64,000 nucleotides of DNA from Paracoccus shanxieyensis (lineage in GTDB: Bacteria; Pseudomonadota; Alphaproteobacteria; Rhodobacterales; Rhodobacteraceae). The position numbers were made by a program, and so were the translations under genes. Numbering within the stretch: the first letter of the stretch is position 1; each line of letters opens with the position of its first letter. The stretch covers positions 78,997 through 142,996 of the forward strand of contig NZ_WMII01000013.1 of assembly GCF_009711265.1 (NCBI RefSeq), read 5' to 3'. Positions 58,348-64,000 of this stretch are shown here, in pieces. Under the pieces are notes generated by a model. It worked only from the letters and a program-made list of their open reading frames with translations, was not told where the DNA came from and searched no databases.

Positions 58348-59691
58348 TCAGACGGCGATCTTGCCGTCTTCTTCGCGCGGGCTGCTGACGCCGCAATCGA
58401 CGGGCTGCGGGCCGCCGCGACGGCGTTTGGCAGGGGCGGAGGCCTCGATCTGTTCGTCGATGAAGTCCAAGACCAGCGGACGGATGTTCAGCCGCCAGCT
58501 TTTGCCCGCGAAGATGCCGTAATGGCCGGCATTCGGTTCAAGGTGCTGGGTCTTGCGATTGGCGGGGATGCCCTTGCACAGATCCAGCGCCGCCACGCAT
58601 TGGCCGGGGGCCGAGATGTCGTCATTGGCACCTTCCACCGTCATCAGCGCCACGTCGCGGATGGCGGTGATGTCGACGGGCGTGCCGTTGACGGTGAAGA
58701 TGTTGTTCTTGATCTCGTTGTTCTTGAAGATGCGTTCGACCGTCGACAGGTAGAATTCGGCGGTCATGTCCATGACGGCCAGATATTCGTCATAGAACTT
58801 GTTGTGCCGGTCGTTGTCGGAGGCTTCGCCGCGCGCCTCGGCAAAGACCTGGTCGATGAAAGCCTTGGCATGGGTTTCGGCATTCATCGCGATGAATGAG
58901 CTGAGCTGCGCCAGCCCCGGATAGACCATGCGCCCCGCGCCGCGATATTTGAAGCCGACCTGCTGGATCACCAGATGCTCAAGCTCTCCCATCGTGACGC
59001 GATTGCCGAAATCGGTGACTTCGGTGGCTTGCGCATCAGGGTCGATCGGGCCGCCGATCAGGATCAGGGATTTCGGCTGGGCCTTGGGATCTTGCTTGGC
59101 AAGGATCGCGGTTGCCGCCAGCGCCAGCGGCGCGGGCTGGCAGACGGCGATCACATTGGTGCCCGGTCCCAGATGGCGGATGAAATCGACCAGATACTGG
59201 GTGTAATCCTCGACATCGAACTTGCCCGCGCTGACCGGAATATCCCGCGCATTGTGCCAATCCGTCACATACACGTCACAGTCCGGGAGCAGAGAGACCA
59301 CCGTGGATCGCAGAAGGGTCGCGTAATGGCCGGACATCGGCGCCACCAGCAGAACCTTGCGGGCCATCGGCTCGCGCCGGGCGACGCGGAAATGCAGCAG
59401 GTCGCCGAAATCGCGCCGCAGCACCGGCTCGGCATAGACGATGTGGTCCTGACCGGATTCCGACACGATTGGCGGCAGGTCCCAGTCGGGTTTGACGATC
59501 ATGCGGGCGTGGCTGCGTTCCGCGACCCGGCCCCATGCCGCCATCAGCTGGAACATGGGGTTCGGGATCAGCGCGAAAGCGGGATAAGACCCGAAGGCCT
59601 TGGCGGTCGATCCAAGCCATTCATTCGTGCTGCGGATCGTTTCCATCGCATCATAGGACATGATGCCCCTGAGGCCTTTGTAGCTTGTCAT
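58348..59691 (-). CDS. phaZ: Intracellular polyhydroxyalkanoate depolymerase
   Basis: A 447-residue PhaZ of the intracellular (Cupriavidus PhaZ1-like) type. It breaks down native PHB granules to hydroxybutyrate units. The nucleophile region NVIAVCQPAPLALAATAIL carries Cys instead of Ser in the lipase box, as in this family. The C-terminal acid and His fit TVEGANDDISAPGQC and LEPNAGHYGIFAGKSWR. The ATG at 59691 has GAGG 8 nt upstream; MSYDAMETIR at 59661 is an alternative. Divergent from phaC across about 100 nt, so making and breaking of polymer share one control region. Confidence 0.94.
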   Translation of the reverse strand: MTSYKGLRGIMSYDAMETIRSTNEWLGSTAKAFGSYPAFALIPNPMFQLMAAWGRVAERSHARMIVKPDWDLPPIVSESGQDHIVYAEPVLRRDFGDLLHFRVARREPMARKVLLVAPMSGHYATLLRSTVVSLLPDCDVYVTDWHNARDIPVSAGKFDVEDYTQYLVDFIRHLGPGTNVIAVCQPAPLALAATAILAKQDPKAQPKSLILIGGPIDPDAQATEVTDFGNRVTMGELEHLVIQQVGFKYRGAGRMVYPGLAQLSSFIAMNAETHAKAFIDQVFAEARGEASDNDRHNKFYDEYLAVMDMTAEFYLSTVERIFKNNEIKNNIFTVNGTPVDITAIRDVALMTVEGANDDISAPGQCVAALDLCKGIPANRKTQHLEPNAGHYGIFAGKSWRLNIRPLVLDFIDEQIEASAPAKRRRGGPQPVDCGVSSPREEDGKIAV

Positions 59692-59793
59692 CTTCGAAAC
59701 CTCGCTTCGATTCAGCCTTGGCCGGGTCGGTTACGCTTTACCTGCGTTTCGGCTTGGGCATAATGATTTTACGGATGGGGAGGATTGTCAATT

Positions 59794-62178
59794 ATGGCTC
59801 GGGACGACGACATGCCGAAGACGCCTGCGGAACACAGCACGGCGTCCACGGAAAAGCAGCCCGCGCCGCCTGCCGGTAAAGCGGGCAGCCGCCGCGCCGC
59901 CAGCGCGAAGCCGGCATCGTCTGAGACCGGCGTTGCAGCGAAAGCACCGGCAAAGACTGCGCGCGCAAAGGCGGGTTCTGCGAAGGCGGGTTCTGCGAAG
60001 GCGAGTGCTGCGAAGTCCGGGGTTGCGAAGGCGAGTGCAAATTCCGGAGCGTCGAAGCCAGAGCGCGCGGCGGCAAAGCCGGTTGCGGGCAGAACTGCGA
60101 AGGCCAAGGCGGCATCCGCCGATGCAGATGCCGCGCTGACGGCATCCGTCGCGCCGAAGCCCGCCGATCCCAAGCCCGCAGCCGCAAAGGCAAAGTCGTC
60201 GAAGCCCGGCAAAGCCTCGACACGCAGCGCGTCCGGGCGCGCCAGAACCGCGGCGCGGCAGGATACGCGCACTGTCACCCACCGCCGCCGCCGCAACAGC
60301 GCCGAAGATCAGGAGCCCGCCGTCGCACCGCAGATCGAGACGGCTGAGGGCGCTGCGGATAGCGGATCGCAGCCCCGTGACACCACGTCCTCGAAGGCGT
60401 TCATGGAAGCGGCATTCGGTCCGCAAAGCCGTCTGCCCGAACAGCTTGCGAAGAATATCGAACGGATCGAGGCGCTGACCCAGCGGCTTGTCGGCGCGCT
60501 GTCGCTGCGCCAGCCGAAAGCGCCGGGCGTCGAAGCGCCGGGGGCGGATCTTTTCACCACCGCCGCCAATGCCTGGATGAAGCTTCTGGCCGAGCAGCCA
60601 GAGCGGATCATGGGCCAGCAGGTCAGCTATTGGGGCGAGACGCTGCGCCATTTCGCCGAGGCGCAGGCGGCGGCATCGCGCGGCACGCTGACCGCGCCGC
60701 CCGATGACGGGCCCAGCGATTCGCGGTTCAAGAACCCGCTGTGGCAGTCGCATCCGTTCTTCAACTTCATCAAGCGGCAGTATCAGATCAACGCCGATGC
60801 CATGCGCAAGGCTGCCAGCGATCTGGACATCGGCAGCATGACCGACCGCCGCCGCGTGGAATGGTTCACGCGTCAGATGATCGACATGATGGCGCCGACG
60901 AATTTTCTGGCGACCAATCCGGATGCGCTGGAAAAGGCCCTGGCGACCGAGGGCGAAAGTCTGGTCAAGGGCCTTGAGAACCTGGTGCGCGACATCGAAC
61001 AGCATGGCGGCGAGATGCTGGTGTCGCTGGCCGATCGCGATGCGTTCCGCGTGGGCGAGTCGATCGGCACCGCCGAGGGCAGGGTGGTTGCGCGCACCAA
61101 GCTGTATGAGCTGATCCAGTATTCGCCGACGACCGATCAGGTGCATGAGATCCCGCTGGTGATCTTTCCGCCATGGATCAACAAATTCTACATCATGGAT
61201 CTGAAGCCGCAGAACAGCCTGATCCGCTGGATCGTGGATCAGGGATATACGCTGTTCGTCGTGGCGTGGAAAAACCCCGATACCAGTTACGGCCAGACCG
61301 GGATGGAGGATTACGTCTCGGCCTATCTTGAGGTGATGGACCGGGTGCAGGACACCACCGGGCAGGAAAAGCTGAACGTGGTGGGCTATTGCATCGCGGG
61401 CACCACCCTGGCGCTGACGCTGTCGCTGCTGAAGCAGCGCGGCGATGATCGGGTCAATTCGGCGACCTTCTTCACCACCTTGACGGATTTCTCGGATCAG
61501 GGGGAGTTCACCGCCTTCCTGCAAGAGGACTTCGTGTCCGGCATCGAACAAGAGGCGGCGCGGACCGGCGTGCTGAGCGCGCAGCTGATGACGCGCACCT
61601 TCAGCTTCCTGCGCGCCAATGATCTGATCTGGGGGCCCGCGATCCGCAGCTATATGCTGGGCGAGCCACCGCCCGCATTCGATCTGCTGTTCTGGAACGG
61701 CGATGGCACCAACCTGCCGGGCCGGATGGCGGTGCAGTATCTGCGCGGGCTGTGCCAGCAGAACGCCTTCGCAAGACAGGGCTTCCCGCTGTTCGGGCTG
61801 ACGCTGAACCTGCAGGATGTGACCGTGCCGCTATGTGCCATCGCCTGCGAGACCGACCATATCGCGCCTGCCCGTGACAGCTGGCGCGGCGTGGCGCAGA
61901 TGGGATCGCAGGACAGAACCTTCATCCTGTCGGAATCGGGCCATATCGCCGGGATCATCAATCCGCCCAGCAAAAAGAAATACGGCCACTATGTCTCGGA
62001 TCACGGCTTTGCCGAGGGGTTCCGGCAATGGCGCGATGCTGCCGTGCGGCACGATGGCAGCTGGTGGCCGCGCTGGGGCGAATGGCTGGCGACTCGGTCC
62101 GGGGCGAAGGTGGATGCCCGCACCCCGGAACAGGGCTTCGGCCCCGCGCCGGGCGAGTATGTGCATGAGCGGGCGTGA
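59794..62178 (+). CDS. phaC: Class I PHA synthase with long Lys/Ala-rich N-terminal tail
   Basis: A 794-residue polymerase that joins (R)-3-hydroxyacyl-CoA into PHA. The C-terminal ~590 residues are a complete class I synthase. It has NPLWQSHPFFNFIKRQYQI, VIFPPWINKFYIMDL, the box GYCIAGT with nucleophile Cys533, Asp688 in CETDHIAP and His717 in SESGHIAG. The first ~200 residues are extra compared with the usual ~590-630. They are low-complexity, rich in Lys, Ala, Ser and Pro with five-residue KAGSA-like repeats, ending in Arg-rich TRTVTHRRRRN, then an acidic linker. ATG at 59794 has GGGGAGG at 10 nt. The tail resembles histone H1/PhaF-like DNA-binding tails. Confidence 0.93.
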   Translation: MARDDDMPKTPAEHSTASTEKQPAPPAGKAGSRRAASAKPASSETGVAAKAPAKTARAKAGSAKAGSAKASAAKSGVAKASANSGASKPERAAAKPVAGRTAKAKAASADADAALTASVAPKPADPKPAAAKAKSSKPGKASTRSASGRARTAARQDTRTVTHRRRRNSAEDQEPAVAPQIETAEGAADSGSQPRDTTSSKAFMEAAFGPQSRLPEQLAKNIERIEALTQRLVGALSLRQPKAPGVEAPGADLFTTAANAWMKLLAEQPERIMGQQVSYWGETLRHFAEAQAAASRGTLTAPPDDGPSDSRFKNPLWQSHPFFNFIKRQYQINADAMRKAASDLDIGSMTDRRRVEWFTRQMIDMMAPTNFLATNPDALEKALATEGESLVKGLENLVRDIEQHGGEMLVSLADRDAFRVGESIGTAEGRVVARTKLYELIQYSPTTDQVHEIPLVIFPPWINKFYIMDLKPQNSLIRWIVDQGYTLFVVAWKNPDTSYGQTGMEDYVSAYLEVMDRVQDTTGQEKLNVVGYCIAGTTLALTLSLLKQRGDDRVNSATFFTTLTDFSDQGEFTAFLQEDFVSGIEQEAARTGVLSAQLMTRTFSFLRANDLIWGPAIRSYMLGEPPPAFDLLFWNGDGTNLPGRMAVQYLRGLCQQNAFARQGFPLFGLTLNLQDVTVPLCAIACETDHIAPARDSWRGVAQMGSQDRTFILSESGHIAGIINPPSKKKYGHYVSDHGFAEGFRQWRDAAVRHDGSWWPRWGEWLATRSGAKVDARTPEQGFGPAPGEYVHERA
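59968..60042 (+). repeat. 15-bp tandem repeat inside phaC
   Basis: Five units of 15 bp. The first two are identical (AAGGCGGGTTCTGCG) and the next three are degenerate; they encode KAGSA, KAGSA, KASAA, KSGVA and KASAN. The identical pair indicates recent slippage or unequal exchange, so tail length may vary between strains. Confidence 0.85.
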
Positions 62179-62189
62179 AAAAGATTATG

Positions 62190-62228
62190 CTGCGTTGCAG
62201 CGAAAACTGTTGAAATGCTGCAGTGCAG
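62190..62228. promoter_or_regulatory. Two PhaR-type boxes upstream of phaP
   Basis: CTGC-GTT-GCAG (62190-62200) and CTGC-AGT-GCAG (62218-62228), with centres 28 bp apart, lie about 75-115 nt before phaP. Paracoccus denitrificans PhaR is reported to bind CTGC-N3/4-GCAG in front of phaP and its own gene, so these are strong operator candidates. A looser form, CTGC-N9-GCAG at 62884-62900, overlaps the phaR ribosome-binding site. Confidence 0.8.
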
Positions 62229-62302
62229 CATTTATATCAGGGAAGTAAGAGTTTACCCCACGGCGCCCGGATGCTTCGCGCCACACAAGCAGGAGATACG
62301 AT

Positions 62303-62758
62303 ATGGCCAAGACCCCCGATTTCACCAAGACGATGCAAGACATGATGGCCAAGTTCCCGGTCGACACCAGCTCGTTCCAGGACGCATTCAAATCGCAGAC
62401 CCTTCTGGGTGAGCGTATGGCCAAAGTCGCGCTTGCCGCTGCCGAGCGCTCGACCGAGATCTCGGCTGCATGGGCCAAGGACACCATCGCCCGCATGGGT
62501 GAGCTGACCTCGACCAAGGAAGAGCCGGCCGAATACGCCAAAGCCATGAGCGATTTCGCCACCGCTTCGGCTGAAATGGCCGCCGAGCATATGGCCGCTT
62601 TCGCAGAAGTCGCGAAAAAGGTTCAGATGGATACCGTCGATCTGATGCTGACCGCTGGCAAGGACATCGCGTCCGACGCGCAGAAGGCGACGCAGAAAGC
62701 GACCCGCGAAACGCAGGCTGCTGTCAGCCGCGCCACCAGCGCCGCCAGCAAAAGCTGA
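62303..62758 (+). CDS. phaP: Phasin family protein
   Basis: A 151-residue, mainly helical amphipathic protein that coats PHA granules. It has FTKTMQDMMAKFPVDTSSFQDAFKSQTLLGERMAKVALAAAERSTEISAAWAKDTIARM and a C-terminal heptad-like stretch with repeated KAT units (QKATQKATRETQAA). Length and composition match Paracoccus-type PhaP. GGAG precedes the ATG. Controlled by PhaR boxes just upstream; a strong terminator follows. Confidence 0.92.
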   Translation: MAKTPDFTKTMQDMMAKFPVDTSSFQDAFKSQTLLGERMAKVALAAAERSTEISAAWAKDTIARMGELTSTKEEPAEYAKAMSDFATASAEMAAEHMAAFAEVAKKVQMDTVDLMLTAGKDIASDAQKATQKATRETQAAVSRATSAASKS

Positions 62759-62781
62759 TCCAAGCTGTCGCATCGGCAATC

Positions 62782-62807
62782 AAGGGGCGAGAGATCGCCC
62801 CTTTTTT
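62782..62807 (+). terminator. Rho-independent terminator after phaP
   Basis: Stem GGGGCGA / TCGCCCC with loop GAGA followed by six T. Confidence 0.92.
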
Positions 62808-62909
62808 CGTGCCGCGACGCAGCATTTCCCGCGTCATCAATGCGGCGATTTTCTTTGCATTCTTGTGTCTGTTTTTCCATCATGCTGCATACGCATTGCA
62901 GGAGAAGCC

Positions 62910-63485
62910 ATGGCAGAGGTCGACAGCACATCCCCGCTTCTGATCAAGCGATACGCCAGCCGTCGTCTCTATAATACCGAGACCAGCGATTATGTGACGC
63001 TTGAAGACATCGCGCGCTTCATCCGCGCCGGGCGTCAGGTGCAGATCGTGGATCTGAAATCCGGCGACGATCTGACCCGGCAGTATCTGCTGCAGATCAT
63101 CGCCGAACATGAGGGCCGCGGCGAAAACGTCCTGCCCATCGAGGTGCTGACCGATCTGGTGCGCAGCTATACCACGCAGGCGCAGTCCGTCGTGCCGCAA
63201 TTCCTTGCCGCCAGCTTCGAGATGCTGCGCGAGGGGCAGTCCAAGATGATGGAGAACATGACGACCTTTCCGAACCCCATGGCCTCGATGCCGGGGTTCG
63301 AGGCCTTGCGGCGTCAACAGCAGATGTTCCTGAAGGCGATGGCTTCGGGTTGGGGTGCCGGGTCGACCGGGCCGGGCATGGAACCGGATGATGACACCCC
63401 CGCGCGCCCGCGCGCAGCAGGCGACGACATGGACGAAATCCGCCGCCAGCTGGCCGAATTGCAGAAACGGGTTTCCAAGCTCTGA
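62910..63485 (+). CDS. phaR: PHA synthesis repressor
   Basis: A 191-residue regulator that binds DNA and PHA; polymer titrates it off phaP and phaR promoters. The N-terminal PHB_acc_N domain is LLIKRYASRRLYNTETSDYVTLEDIARFIRAGRQVQIVDLKSGDDLTRQYLLQIIAEHE, followed by the PHB_acc repeat-like LTDLVRSYTTQAQSVVPQFLAASFEMLREGQ. The C terminus ends in a coiled-coil-like RRQLAELQKRVSKL. Start at 62910 has GGAG upstream, inside a possible operator. Confidence 0.95.
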   Translation: MAEVDSTSPLLIKRYASRRLYNTETSDYVTLEDIARFIRAGRQVQIVDLKSGDDLTRQYLLQIIAEHEGRGENVLPIEVLTDLVRSYTTQAQSVVPQFLAASFEMLREGQSKMMENMTTFPNPMASMPGFEALRRQQQMFLKAMASGWGAGSTGPGMEPDDDTPARPRAAGDDMDEIRRQLAELQKRVSKL

Positions 63486-63527
63486 CCGCTTGCACCGGCC
63501 CGTCGAACAGGCTAGACGGGCCGCCAC

Positions 63528-63617
63528 GGACAGTTGGCCGAGTGGTCGAAGGCGCACGCCTGGAAAGTGTGTAGGCGGGGAACCGTCTCGAGGGTTCGAA
63601 TCCCTCACTGTCCGCCA
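63528..63617 (+). tRNA. tRNA-Ser (anticodon GGA)
   Basis: A 90-nt class II tRNA. Acceptor GGACAGT / ACTGTCC, discriminator G and encoded CCA; anticodon loop CTGGAAA (GGA); long variable arm; T loop TTCGAAT within AGGG...CCCT. A recombinase remnant abuts its 3' end on the other strand, marking it as an integration target. Confidence 0.97.
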
Positions 63618-63872
63618 TTTCAGTCCCAAAGTGGGCACGCCGATTCCCGCCGATTTCCCGCTAGAGACCGAAGTAAGGGCGCGCAGCAGTTCGCCCTTCG
63701 ATCCCATGATGCGAACATGGCCTTCTCCGACTTCGACGCGCTGGGCAAAAGCGCGCAGATGATCCCGCCGGTAGCCGCCGCCTTCCTGCCTGAGCCGACG
63801 CCGCGCGGTCGTGGCGAACTTTCGTAAAACGGCCGGCGTCACCGCCATGCTACCGGAGCTTTCGAGCATGGC
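63615..63872 (-). pseudogene. C-terminal fragment of a site-specific recombinase
   Basis: About 85 codons read VTPAVLRKFATTARRRLRQEGGGY, RRDHLRAFAQRVEV, VRIMGSKGELLRALTSVSS and GIGVPTLGLKW, the familiar C-terminal end of recombinase-family proteins. The N-terminal catalytic part is missing, cut off at the left side of the IS3-type element. The frame then continues without a stop into the reverse complement of the tRNA-Ser (encoding RDSNPR), as seen for integrases sitting at tRNA 3' ends. Non-functional by itself. Confidence 0.7.
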
Positions 63873-63873
63873 C

Positions 63874-64000
63874 TGGACCTGTCGCGGTTTGGTGCCGCTC
63901 CTTTGATCACGTAATGTGCAGCAAAGGAGATGAACCATGGGCACAGGCAGGACGGATGAATTTCGCAGGGATGCGGTGCGTATCGCGCTGACCAGCGGGC
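63874..64000 (+). mobile_element. Left end of an IS3-family insertion sequence (cut by window edge)
   Basis: The recombinase homology stops at 63872, and a new sequence starting TGGACCTGTCGCGG leads after about 60 nt to a transposase start. The exact terminal repeat cannot be confirmed because the right end is outside the window. Confidence 0.6.
63937..64000 (+). CDS. IS3-family transposase OrfA, first 21 codons
   Basis: AGGAG-like AAGGAGATGAACC precedes ATG, and the visible residues MGTGRTDEFRRDAVRIALTS match the beginning of IS3-type OrfA helix-turn-helix proteins (D-E-F-R-x-D-A-V-R-I-A). The rest lies beyond the window. Confidence 0.75.
   Translation, partial: MGTGRTDEFRRDAVRIALTSG

Noticed and set aside
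55626..58388. A 920-codon plus-strand frame opposite thrS
   Set aside because: Shadow of thrS that runs on, out of frame, through the hydrolase gene.
62880..63944. One 354-residue minus-strand gene across phaR, tRNA-Ser and the recombinase fragment
   Set aside because: Only codons from about 63872 to 63615 resemble a recombinase; the RDSNPR part is the reverse complement of the tRNA and the rest is antisense to phaR.
1..64000. CRISPR array, toxin-antitoxin or phage-defence system
   Set aside because: No regularly spaced direct repeats, no Cas, toxin or restriction-type motifs were found on either strand.

Overview
The window is GC-rich alphaproteobacterial DNA of Rhodobacterales type and most likely comes from Paracoccus or a close relative. 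The pointers are a phaZ / phaC-phaP-phaR polyhydroxyalkanoate (PHA) cluster with CTGC-N3-GCAG boxes of the kind bound by Paracoccus PhaR, a periplasmic pseudoazurin, a B12-dependent (class II) ribonucleotide reductase, an atpC gene followed by a small H-type lectin-like gene, and many Bug-type solute receptors. No contiguous prophage or CRISPR array was seen. The right edge enters a recombinase remnant and an IS3-family element next to a tRNA-Ser.

Layout. 1-9.0 kb is housekeeping: the end of atpC, two small enzymes, prs, a GST, a CoA-binding protein, a YHS protein, rlmB, a tRNA-Tyr-like gene, and a translationally coupled sulfurtransferase / D-lactate-dehydrogenase pair. 9.1-13.0 kb is a tripartite tricarboxylate transporter (TTT) operon, cluster A, with a 2-hydroxyacid dehydrogenase. 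13.3-20 kb holds a CapA-like protein and an iron-type ECF sigma / FecR / TonB-receptor / beta-propeller group. 20.0-28.2 kb is a sugar-acid type locus: a GntR regulator and a DHDPS-family lyase, divergent from an oligopeptide-type ABC transporter and an enolase-superfamily dehydratase. 28.3-34.6 kb is TTT cluster B with a divergent TctDE two-component system. 34.7-38.3 kb is a cobalamin riboswitch, a short upstream ORF, btuFCD and pseudoazurin. 39.0-47.9 kb is TTT cluster C, preceded by a DctB/DctD-like sigma54-type system and followed by an AidB-like acyl-CoA dehydrogenase. 48-50.5 kb has an orphan TAXI receptor, a bestrophin-like (DUF4239) membrane protein and an AIM24-family protein. 50.5-57.4 kb holds nrdJ, a DsbA-like protein, an acyl-CoA synthetase, a cold-shock gene and thrS. 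57.5-63.5 kb has a hydrolase behind a REP-like element and the PHA cluster.

How the genes fit together. The window is dominated by scavenging of organic acids: three complete TTT systems lie within about 37 kb, each with a different local control arrangement (none visible, TctDE, DctBD-like). The ABC / dehydratase / lyase locus reads as uptake plus dehydration plus aldol cleavage of a sugar acid. B12 uptake under a B12 riboswitch fits the need of NrdJ for adenosylcobalamin. Surplus carbon can be stored through PhaC/PhaP under PhaR and recovered by PhaZ.

The most unusual features are a roughly 200-residue lysine/alanine-rich, histone-H1-like tail in front of PhaC, the pairing of a DctB/DctD-like system (with GAFPGA in place of GAFTGA) with a TTT operon, a 40-codon ORF inserted between the B12 riboswitch and btuF, and a recombinase remnant reading into the 3' end of tRNA-Ser.
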